Source: JBAWYM01 sp037143575 (GTDB taxonomy: Bacteria; Patescibacteriota; Gracilibacteria; Peribacterales; Peribacteraceae). Taken from it: 26,026 bases of DNA. A program made the position numbers and the translations under genes. Each line of letters begins with the position of its first letter. Positions within the stretch are counted from its first letter, which is position 1. This document shows, one piece after another, positions 19,736 to 26,026 of the stretch. Below the pieces are notes generated by a model, which did no database searches, was not told the DNA's origin, and worked only from the letters and a program-made list of their open reading frames with translations. Location: positions 1-26,026 of the forward strand of contig JBAWYM010000022.1 in NCBI GenBank assembly GCA_037143575.1, given 5' to 3'.

Positions 19736-22366
19736 TCATTTTTCTCCGCCAATGTTGTCTGCCCGGATGATGGCGATCGTCTCATCTGTTTGCTGGGGCG
19801 TGGTGGGCACTGGTGGCACTGGTTGTGCGGGAACTGGTGCAGGCGCAGGCGGTTTTTCCTGAGCTGCAACGTGCGTGATAGCAGGGACATCTGGCTTCGT
19901 TGCTACGGTCGGAGGATTCATCGGTTTGGCTTCGGCACTCTTCGGTGGCACTGGCTTAGCCGGAGATGAGAGCGCAGGAGAAGAAGGGGCTGTTGGAACG
20001 ATTGGCTTTGCAGCGGTCTCGGCGTGCTCTCGCTTATATTTATTCTGCCGGTAGCGCTGGCGCTTGAGGCGGCGGCGTTCGCGCTCGGCTGGGCTGAGTT
20101 CTGTTTGCGGAGGGGTTGAGCTTGGGGAAGGTTTCTGAGGAGGAGTTGCCGGTGTTTTGATGGGGACGGCGGGTATTTCCGCTACCGGTGCTGCCATCGC
20201 TTCACTCGTGGCTACGATGGGTGCTTCCGTTGCTGGAGGAGCAATTGGTTCCGGTTCCTTTGCCGGTTCTGGCGCCAGAGAAATGGGCGGGGAAGGTTCT
20301 GCTGTAGAAGTCGATGGAGTCGGTTCTGGAGGAATGAGCGGTAAGGTTGCTGTGACAACGGGCATTGCCGGTTCCAAAGTGACCGTCGAGACGTCCGAAG
20401 TTTTTTCAGCGACCGGTGGAGGAGCTGGAGGCTCGACCGGATTTTCAATAATTAGAGATGTTGGTGGCAGTGATTCCTCGGTTGGCAGCGGTGATTCCAT
20501 GGTTGCCAACGGTGACTCTGCTACCGGAGGAGTATCCGATTTGCTACCGGGGTTCAGCCAGTCGGGGATCTCGTCTGCGGGCGATGCTGCCGGGGTGATG
20601 ACGGATGATGGTGAGGGCGAAGAGTCGGCGAACGACGGCGCGGGAGTGATGGGAGGAGAGGGCTGTGGTGAAGGTTCAACAGGAGAAGGTGATGGGGCGA
20701 AGGGATCCTGCGACTGCGCTGATGCCGAGAGCCAGGAGGGGACCGCTGCTGATTCCTCCTGAGGTGTTGCAGATATCGACGGTGCTGCATTTTCCGCAGT
20801 CCCAGGTATCTCCGATGGCGCAGCGGTATCGATCAGTGTCGGTGGGGTCGTGACCGTTACGCCTTTTTTCTCGGCTTCGGTATGCCCTACCCGCAGCCAT
20901 GCCGGCGCCTGTTGTTCGTCGAAGGTCAGCTCCTGGATGGGAGGCGTATCCGGCATTGGTTTCTTGGCGGGCTTGGAAACGGGCTCCGGGGACGGCGTTG
21001 GTCGCTCGGGGAAATCGGTTCCGGGACGCTCCGGAGAAGCGGAAACATCGATCACCGACATCGGTGCGGTGTTTTCGAGCACTTCGGCTTTGCTCCGAGG
21101 CGAGCCTGACTTTGAGCTTTTTGTTTTCCCCTCACTCACGATGGTGCCCTCTTTCTTCTCCATCGAATGACGCACGATGCGTGCAAGGAGGCTGACGATG
21201 CCGATGCCGAGCAGGATCGTGACGAGGAGAACGCCCGCTCCGATGCCGATATTCTTCAGGAGACCGGCAGAAATCGGGAGTGACCAGCCCTTCGAAGAAT
21301 TCTGCGAATCGACGGATGAGGGAGGTTCCGCTGCTATTGACGATGCTTGAGTGGAGGACACCATCGCAGCAGATGATGCGCTGGAAGTGGTGATGGGAAC
21401 GAGCCCCACGGACGTCACCGTCAAAGTGCCATTCGTCTTCAGGATTTCCTGTGATGTCTGCAGATCCTGAATGTTGAGGAGAATCGGGAACGATCCGTTG
21501 GCACCAAAGGTGTGCACGGGATGATCGAGCATGCTCTGGCGTCCATCGCCGAAATCCCAGAGGAAGAGCAGTGCCCGTCCGGTAGTCACAATCGTCGAAT
21601 CATTGAGGGAGAAGGCATAGCTTCCATTTCCGCGGTCTTCTGCAGTGATCATGCCGAGGACCGATGCGGGAGTGGATCCCGGTTCTGGTGTGGGTGTGGG
21701 CACGGCTGGTGGACCGAAAGACAAGGAGATGATCTGTGATTGTGTCCCCGAGCTCTCCGTACTGAGGACGGTGATGGTGCGAAGTCCTTGTGGTTCCGTA
21801 AACCAGATGCGCAGTGCCGTTGCGTCTGTCTGGAAGAATGTTCCGTCGGCATCCGTACCTGCTCCGCTTCCGAGGTCCAGGCTCAGGCGCATTTGCCCGG
21901 GAAAACTGGGTGTCAGGAGCAGCAGATCCTGGCCCGGATTGATGACGACGATCCCGTTTTCATTGGCGGTGGGGTCCGTGACGACGAGCGCTCCGCCCGG
22001 TGTTCCTGCCGCTGGAGATGCGGTGGATGGCTCTGTCACATGGATCGTGAACGTTCGTTCCGCGAGAGTCGCCCGATCGGATCCGCTCATCTGAGCTGAG
22101 AGGGTATAGTCCCCGATCTCGATGAAGCGTTCCCGGAAGATCTTGCCACGGTCTGCCTGGACGAACGTGCCGTCGGCCTTCGTGAGGGTCCACGCTACGG
22201 AAGTCCCTGTTCTGGGCGAATCGGCGAGAATCTCGAAGACGGCTCCCGCCTGAACGGTGAACGGTTCGCTCTGTACCTCCGCTCGCGCAGGTCCTGTGAC
22301 GCAAAGGGCGAGCGTCAGCACGAGGACAGAGAACAGCCGGTAGCGGAGGGGTGAGGGGAGAATCAT
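19736..22366 (-). CDS. PKD-domain transmembrane protein with long Pro-rich cytoplasmic tail
   Basis: An 876-residue protein. A signal peptide (1-29, ending PARA) precedes an exported part of about 340 residues with beta-rich segments and one clear PKD domain (W270 in FLWDFGDGRQSMLDHPVHTF). One membrane helix follows at about 371-395 (IGIGAGVLLVTILLGIGIVS), and then about 480 residues rich in Pro, Ala, Ser, Thr and Glu. This tail holds three short motifs of the form P-x-W-L (W490 APAWLR, W545 VPSWLS, W603 IPDWLN), 55-58 residues apart, and a basic helix (ERERRRLKRQRYRQNKYKRE). It starts 2 nt after the preceding gene, so translation is probably coupled to the VirB2-like genes. Likely a surface or envelope-spanning component; function unknown. 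Confidence 0.75.
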   Translation of the reverse strand: MILPSPLRYRLFSVLVLTLALCVTGPARAEVQSEPFTVQAGAVFEILADSPRTGTSVAWTLTKADGTFVQADRGKIFRERFIEIGDYTLSAQMSGSDRATLAERTFTIHVTEPSTASPAAGTPGGALVVTDPTANENGIVVINPGQDLLLLTPSFPGQMRLSLDLGSGAGTDADGTFFQTDATALRIWFTEPQGLRTITVLSTESSGTQSQIISLSFGPPAVPTPTPEPGSTPASVLGMITAEDRGNGSYAFSLNDSTIVTTGRALLFLWDFGDGRQSMLDHPVHTFGANGSFPILLNIQDLQTSQEILKTNGTLTVTSVGLVPITTSSASSAAMVSSTQASSIAAEPPSSVDSQNSSKGWSLPISAGLLKNIGIGAGVLLVTILLGIGIVSLLARIVRHSMEKKEGTIVSEGKTKSSKSGSPRSKAEVLENTAPMSVIDVSASPERPGTDFPERPTPSPEPVSKPAKKPMPDTPPIQELTFDEQQAPAWLRVGHTEAEKKGVTVTTPPTLIDTAAPSEIPGTAENAAPSISATPQEESAAVPSWLSASAQSQDPFAPSPSPVEPSPQPSPPITPAPSFADSSPSPSSVITPAASPADEIPDWLNPGSKSDTPPVAESPLATMESPLPTEESLPPTSLIIENPVEPPAPPPVAEKTSDVSTVTLEPAMPVVTATLPLIPPEPTPSTSTAEPSPPISLAPEPAKEPEPIAPPATEAPIVATSEAMAAPVAEIPAVPIKTPATPPQKPSPSSTPPQTELSPAERERRRLKRQRYRQNKYKREHAETAAKPIVPTAPSSPALSSPAKPVPPKSAEAKPMNPPTVATKPDVPAITHVAAQEKPPAPAPVPAQPVPPVPTTPQQTDETIAIIRADNIGGEK

Positions 22367-22368
22367 TG

Positions 22369-22716
22369 TTAGAAAACGCCGACGACGAATGTCACGATGG
22401 CGCGGGCGAGGAGAATGATGATGAGGCCGATGATGACGTACAGGATCATTTTTTTGACCTTATCTTTCTGAGATTCTCCGGCGACGATGAGCATGATTCC
22501 GGCGACGATGATCACGATGACGGCGATGAGTGTGACGTAGGAGAGAATGTTCTGAATGACGGAGATGATGGTTTGTCGCACATTGGTTGTGGATGCGGTG
22601 CCCACATTGAGGTCATCGGCGTTGCCGAGAGCAGCTCCCAAGACAGAAGCGGGCAGGAGAAGTGCTGCTGCGGCGTAGAGGGATCGATAGAGTGCTACGG
22701 GGGAGTGCTTTTGCAT
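22369..22716 (-). CDS. VirB2/TrbC-like small membrane protein (second copy)
   Basis: A 115-residue protein with a signal-like N terminus (YRSLYAAAALLLPASVLGAA) and two further helices (ILSYVTLIAVIVIIVAGIML and MILYVIIGLIIILLARAIVT) joined by a charged turn, GESQKDKVKK. This is the layout of VirB2/TrbC pilin-like proteins often annotated in CPR genomes. It is clearly a paralogue of the gene just upstream, sharing the RQ.I...NIL.YV..IAVI.II.AG....... KDK.KKM..Y...G.III motif line. It lies in the middle of the three-gene operon and its TAA is 2 nt from the next ATG. Confidence 0.75.
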   Translation of the reverse strand: MQKHSPVALYRSLYAAAALLLPASVLGAALGNADDLNVGTASTTNVRQTIISVIQNILSYVTLIAVIVIIVAGIMLIVAGESQKDKVKKMILYVIIGLIIILLARAIVTFVVGVF

Positions 22717-22755
22717 ACGCGTGGAGTGAAGGGAATACGTGTCAAAAGTGCCTGC

Positions 22756-23136
22756 TCAGCTCATGACGCTGATGACGAACATCACGATGAGCTTGGAGAT
22801 GAGGATGATGATGATGCCGGCAATGGTGTAGATCACCATCTTCTTCGCTTTGTCCTTCGTCGTATCGTCGCCGAAGCTGAAAATCAGGAAGAGACCGGCG
22901 ATGATGAGGATGATGACGGCAGCGAGGAAGACGTAATTCAGGACGTTGTTCACGATGTTCACGATGACCTGACGCGGAGATCCGGACGCGACGCCATTGA
23001 CCTGCGCACTCTGCGCTCCGGCCTCCAGACCGGGTCCGTTGTAGACTTGAGCGGATGACAAGGGCGCGATGATCAGGATGCTGACGACTGTCGCCATCAT
23101 CAGGAATGCGGAGGCGATCCGGGGGCGGAGAGTCAT
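22756..23136 (-). CDS. VirB2/TrbC-like small membrane protein (first copy)
   Basis: A 126-residue protein from the ATG at 23136 (MTLRPRIASAFLMMATVVSI); the open frame extends upstream, but without a signal peptide-like start. After the signal peptide come NIVNNVLNYVFLAAVIILII and a second helix MVIYTIAGIIIILISKLIVM, joined by the charged turn GDDTTKDKAKK. It is paralogous to the next gene. A 39-nt gap separates them and contains a perfect TTGACA (22740-22745) without a matching -10. The leader is C/T-rich. It is the first gene of the operon, divergent from the M24 peptidase. Confidence 0.75.
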   Translation of the reverse strand: MTLRPRIASAFLMMATVVSILIIAPLSSAQVYNGPGLEAGAQSAQVNGVASGSPRQVIVNIVNNVLNYVFLAAVIILIIAGLFLIFSFGDDTTKDKAKKMVIYTIAGIIIILISKLIVMFVISVMS

Positions 23137-23177
23137 GGGGGAACGGGGAAGGATGATGGGTGTGGATATTTCATCTG

Positions 23178-23189
23178 TATGATAGCATA
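23178..23189. promoter_or_regulatory. overlapping divergent -10 boxes
   Basis: On the plus strand TATGAT (23178-23183) faces the M24 peptidase. On the minus strand the same bases read TGCTATCAT, an extended -10 facing the pilin-like operon (TATCAT at 23179-23184). The sequence is nearly palindromic (GTATGATAGCATAC). Neither direction has a clear -35. Confidence 0.4.
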
Positions 23190-23209
23190 CTTTGGCTTCC
23201 CGCGCCACT

Positions 23210-24205
23210 ATGCGTCCCTCCACTCCCGTAGAGCTTCTCTCGGCTGCCGCTACCCCCGCATTCCTCATCACGAATCCGGTGAATCTGCGTTATCTGAGCG
23301 GAATAACGGTCAGTACCGGCGCTCTGCTCATCACACCCAAAGCATTCATGCTCTTCGTCGATGGACGGTATGGTGAAGGCGCGAAAGAGGATGTGCGTAT
23401 GGGGATCAGCGTGCGATCGATGTCCTCTCTTGTGAAGGTCATGGAGAAGGTACCGGTTTGCGGGTGTGAATCAGAAACAGTAACACTCAGTCAATATGGC
23501 TTCTGGAAAAAGAAATTCAAGAATACAAAATTTATTCATAAGCGCGGGATCGTCTCTGCATTTCGCCGTGCCAAAGATTCAGACGAACTCAGGGCGTTTC
23601 GTAAATCCCAGAGGATCACGCAGCGTATTTTGGAGATGATTCCCACATTCCTCAGGCCGGGGATTTCCGAGTGTGAGCTTGCATGGAAGATCCGTGACCA
23701 GGCGCATACATTAGGTGCCGATGATCTCTCGTTCGATCCCATCGTCGGCTTCGGATCGCATACCAGCCGACCGCATCATCATCCGACGAATCGGAAATTG
23801 AAGTCCGGGGATATCGTGCAGATTGATTGTGGCGTGAAGTTCGGTGGATACTGTTCCGATCAGAGCCGCGTTTTCTTCACCGGTAAGATGAGTCCACTCC
23901 AAGAGAAAGTATTACGAGCCGTGACCGAAGCGAAGGAAGCTGCTACCAGAGCGGTGAAAATCGGGATCACCACGCATGAGCTCGATCGTATCGCCCGAAA
24001 GGTTCTGCGGAAGTACGGGCTTGAAAAGTACTTCGTCCACTCACTCGGTCATGGGGTTGGTTTGGACATTCATGAAGGAGTGACGTTGAGCTCCAAGCGT
24101 CCGGCGGAGGTTCTACAGAAGAACGAAATTATCACCATCGAACCGGGAGTCTATATTCCCGGGAAATTTGGGATGCGGATGGAGGATGAAGTCGTCGTGA
24201 GGTAG
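23210..24205 (+). CDS. M24 family metallopeptidase (Xaa-Pro aminopeptidase-like)
   Basis: A 331-residue protein with a creatinase-like N-terminal domain (about 1-125: AFLITNPVNLRYLSGI, MLFVDGRYGEGA) and the pita-bread catalytic domain. The five metal ligands are visible: D206 (QIDCGV), D217 (CSDQSRVF), H281 (HSLGHGVGLDIHE), E311 (TIEPGVYI) and E325 (RMEDEV). It releases N-terminal residues preceding proline. The protein ends at EDEVVVR, about 15-20 residues earlier than usual, where relatives continue with a VTxxGxxxLT strand. I start at the ATG at 23210. An in-frame TTG at 23192, 8 nt after TATGAT, would be a leaderless alternative adding six residues. Confidence 0.92.
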   Translation: MRPSTPVELLSAAATPAFLITNPVNLRYLSGITVSTGALLITPKAFMLFVDGRYGEGAKEDVRMGISVRSMSSLVKVMEKVPVCGCESETVTLSQYGFWKKKFKNTKFIHKRGIVSAFRRAKDSDELRAFRKSQRITQRILEMIPTFLRPGISECELAWKIRDQAHTLGADDLSFDPIVGFGSHTSRPHHHPTNRKLKSGDIVQIDCGVKFGGYCSDQSRVFFTGKMSPLQEKVLRAVTEAKEAATRAVKIGITTHELDRIARKVLRKYGLEKYFVHSLGHGVGLDIHEGVTLSSKRPAEVLQKNEIITIEPGVYIPGKFGMRMEDEVVVR

Positions 24206-24260
24206 TTCGAAGGCAGGAAGGGCAGGAAGGGAGAGCTTGAAGCGATTCTCGGAATTGTTA

Positions 24261-24292
24261 TAACAATTTAACAATGTAACAATGTAACAATT
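24261..24292. repeat. short tandem repeat, four copies of TAACAATK
   Basis: Four contiguous 8-mers, TAACAATT, TAACAATG, TAACAATG, TAACAATT, between the M24 peptidase and the 3D-domain protein. Together with GAATTGTTA just before, the first unit also forms a small palindrome. Confidence 0.9.
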
Positions 24293-24329
24293 TCGGTGAT
24301 TGTAGGAAGCAGACGGTCTTCGTCAAAGA

Positions 24330-24338
24330 TGCTAGAAT
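24330..24338 (+). promoter_or_regulatory. extended -10 promoter of the 3D-domain protein gene
   Basis: TGCTAGAAT: a TG-N extension plus TAGAAT, 10 nt before the ATG at 24349. It has the same geometry as the PrsW-like gene promoter. Confidence 0.6.
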
Positions 24339-24348
24339 ATCCAGATTT

Positions 24349-25752
24349 ATGAAAATCCAACACACACCTCTTTACCATCGCGTGCAGCGAAAATTTCCGT
24401 GGCACATTCAGGTGATCATCCTTTGCTTAAGTGTGATCGCACCGCTGATGGTCCTCGGCGAGACACCGGACGGACCCTACCAGCAGGACTTCATCCTCAC
24501 TGCCTACTATTCTCCACTGCCGGGCCAGTGTTGCTACGTTCGCGGCGGCTACGTCGCGGATAAAATTCTCAATGGAGAAGGCGTGCATGGAGCGGATGGG
24601 ACGGACGTGTATCCGGGGATGATCGCGGCACCCAAGAGCTACGCCTTCGGTACCATGGTCGCACTTCCGGGACTCGGACGCTTCACGGTTCACGATCGTG
24701 GCGGAGCCATTCAAGAATTGGATAATGGTGCACATCGATTAGATGTGTGGGCGGGGTATGGCGAAGAAGGATTGGCGCGCGCTCTGGCTTTCGGGGTTCG
24801 CAAAATCCGGGGAACGGTCTATCCGGTTGGCCATCGCCAGCCCAAGGAATCCTTCACCTTCGAAGCACTGCCCGCCTCCCTCGATCGCCTGGAGACCTTC
24901 TCCGTATCCGGGGATGATCTCCTTTCCGTGCAGCCAAAAGCAGGGGATCGTGGTCTCTCTGTTGATCTTCTCCAGCGTTCTCTCAAGGATGTCGGATTTT
25001 TCGCGGGAAGTTCCACGGGATTCTTCGGGCAGGAGACGACCGATGCCCTCACGGCATTCAATACTGCCTATCGCCTGAAGGAATCTTCGGTACAGCTGAC
25101 GGAGCGTTCAGCCGCCACACTCACGGCTGCACTGCGACGGCTCCCTGCCGTTTTTCCAGTTGCGCAGAATGTCGATATAGATGCCGCACCGAAGGCTGTC
25201 ACCGCTGCACAGCGAATGTTGCGTTACCTTGGGTTCTATTCCGGCAGGACGAACGGGATGTATGATTTGTTGCTTTCTGATGCTATTTTGCGTTTCCAGA
25301 AGGCCAAAGGTCTGGTTGCGGATGCGCTGTCTCCGGGCGCAGGAACGATTGGCCCCATTACCCGTGGCAAAATGCAGGAGGCATGGAATAGGCGGCTCGT
25401 CACGGCGATGGCGGATCGCTACGTGATGCTGCATCGTGTGCAGATCGCGCTCGATCAGAAGAAAGGTATGGTCGATCGCTTCGTCGATCTTGGAGAGAGT
25501 GGCGATACGGTGACCCTTCTCCAGCATATGCTCGCTGATCGCGGATTCTTCCCAGAAGACAAAATCAACGGCAACTTCGGTGATTTCACGAAATCGGCGT
25601 TGATCGAGTATCAGCTGGATCGCAAGATCATTACTTCCAAGAAGAATGATGGTGCGGGATCCGTCGGTCCGCAGACGTTGCTTTCGCTGCGTTCCGAGGA
25701 GCGGCAGAAGCTCTATGAGGTGGTGCGAAGCCAGGGGTGGAGGGCGCTGTAG
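24349..25752 (+). CDS. 3D-domain protein with peptidoglycan-binding repeats
   Basis: A 467-residue exported protein. A membrane or signal segment (about 19-37, WHIQVIILCLSVIAPLMVLG) is followed by a 3D domain, named for three aspartates: D116 (TVHDRGGAIQ), D125 and D132 (HRLDVWAG). This double-psi barrel is found in lytic transglycosylases and Rpf/YabE-like wall hydrolases. Three PG_binding_1-like units follow at about 197-243 (SVDLLQRSLKDVGFF), 280-324 (AAQRMLRYLGFYSGRTNGMY) and 380-450 (TVTLLQHMLADRGFF). It probably binds and cuts or remodels the cell wall. The extended -10 supports the start. Confidence 0.85.
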   Translation: MKIQHTPLYHRVQRKFPWHIQVIILCLSVIAPLMVLGETPDGPYQQDFILTAYYSPLPGQCCYVRGGYVADKILNGEGVHGADGTDVYPGMIAAPKSYAFGTMVALPGLGRFTVHDRGGAIQELDNGAHRLDVWAGYGEEGLARALAFGVRKIRGTVYPVGHRQPKESFTFEALPASLDRLETFSVSGDDLLSVQPKAGDRGLSVDLLQRSLKDVGFFAGSSTGFFGQETTDALTAFNTAYRLKESSVQLTERSAATLTAALRRLPAVFPVAQNVDIDAAPKAVTAAQRMLRYLGFYSGRTNGMYDLLLSDAILRFQKAKGLVADALSPGAGTIGPITRGKMQEAWNRRLVTAMADRYVMLHRVQIALDQKKGMVDRFVDLGESGDTVTLLQHMLADRGFFPEDKINGNFGDFTKSALIEYQLDRKIITSKKNDGAGSVGPQTLLSLRSEERQKLYEVVRSQGWRAL

Positions 25753-26026
25753 CTTGCTAGCTTGATAAATTGTTAATTGTTAATTGTTAATTGTTAGCTG
25801 ATTATTTTCGGGAGCAGACAGACGTTTGGGGGGTTTTGTGACAGGCGATAGGAGTGGGAGCTCTTATGCATGAGCAAAAGTGGAATGCGAAAAGTGTCCA
25901 TGATTGAGCTTTTCTCAGGAATTTCTGATACATAACCAGAGCACTTTCTTCGCAGTATCAAGCCGAAAGACTTGACTACCCCATGCCCTGCGTTCAAGCG
26001 CCGCAGCGCGAGACGCAGTTCCTTCC
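25753..26026. other. 274-bp 3' intergenic end of the window
   Basis: After the 3D gene come two AGCTTG-starting octamers, a four-copy heptamer repeat, then sequence with no recognisable gene. A 67-codon minus-strand frame (25794-25997) has no family features and no promoter signal, so I do not call it. Confidence 0.4.
25770..25797. repeat. short tandem repeat, four copies of TTGTTAA
   Basis: Four contiguous heptamers TTGTTAA (the last ends in G) directly after the 3D-domain protein gene. Confidence 0.9.

Noticed and set aside
22740..22745. Perfect TTGACA in the gap between the two VirB2-like genes as an internal promoter
   Set aside because: No -10 at 16-18 nt spacing was found, so it is probably fortuitous.
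25794..25997. A 67-codon minus-strand frame at the right end
   Set aside because: No family signal, no promoter, and it begins in the tandem repeat.

Overview
The window looks like a chromosomal segment of a Patescibacteria/CPR bacterium. Peregrinibacteria (Peribacteria-like) is my best guess, inferred from gene style and moderate GC rather than from any search. Pointers are small VirB2/TrbC-like two-helix membrane proteins, a PKD-domain surface protein, a PrsW-type membrane protease, many small cell-wall proteins, orphan HicB and GIY-YIG genes, and an almost complete absence of Shine-Dalgarno sequences. TGA ends many core genes (tsf, rpsB), so this is not a UGA-recoding lineage such as Gracilibacteria or Absconditabacteria.

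Layout: 1-280 is a non-coding cluster of hairpins. 280-2436 (minus strand) holds a CheY-like receiver, tsf and rpsB. 2930-4866 (plus) holds a DsbB-like protein and a sigma70-family factor with an unusual triple-HTH tail. 4895-6301 (minus) is glyS. 6520-10038 (plus) holds a PrsW-like protease and an S41 C-terminal processing protease with SLH-like repeats. 10039-11265 is AT-richer and repeat-rich, with a small ORF and a histidine phosphatase between two identical hairpins. 11266-11809 (minus) holds a small hypothetical gene and rpsU. 12033-14352 (plus) holds gyrB and a small membrane protein. 14548-19156 holds hisS (minus), then an accessory stretch: a RelE-type toxin-antitoxin pair, a Gly/Ala-rich membrane protein, an L,D-transpeptidase, an orphan HicB and a helical hypothetical protein. 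19160-19676 is tRNA-His(GUG) with a 418-bp insertion-like element at its 3' end that carries a lone GIY-YIG nuclease. 19736-23136 (minus) is a three-gene operon of two VirB2-like proteins and a PKD/transmembrane/Pro-rich protein. 23210-25752 (plus) holds an M24 peptidase and a 3D-domain protein with peptidoglycan-binding repeats.

Functional themes are translation (EF-Ts, S2, S21, GlyRS, HisRS, tRNA-His), DNA topology (GyrB), and a large share of envelope functions: DsbB, PrsW, Ctp, L,D-transpeptidase, 3D/PG-binding protein and the pilin-like/PKD operon.

The most striking non-coding signals are these. (1) About eleven genes have a -10 box only 5-10 nt before the start codon, so leaderless mRNAs appear common; most of the rest have C/T-rich leaders without a Shine-Dalgarno site. 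(2) A family of hairpins keeps the same 12-nt loop while the stem changes with compensatory substitutions. (3) Four intergenic sites each hold exactly four copies of a different 7- or 8-mer. (4) The tRNA-His mini-element has a 21-bp direct duplication and terminal inverted repeats.
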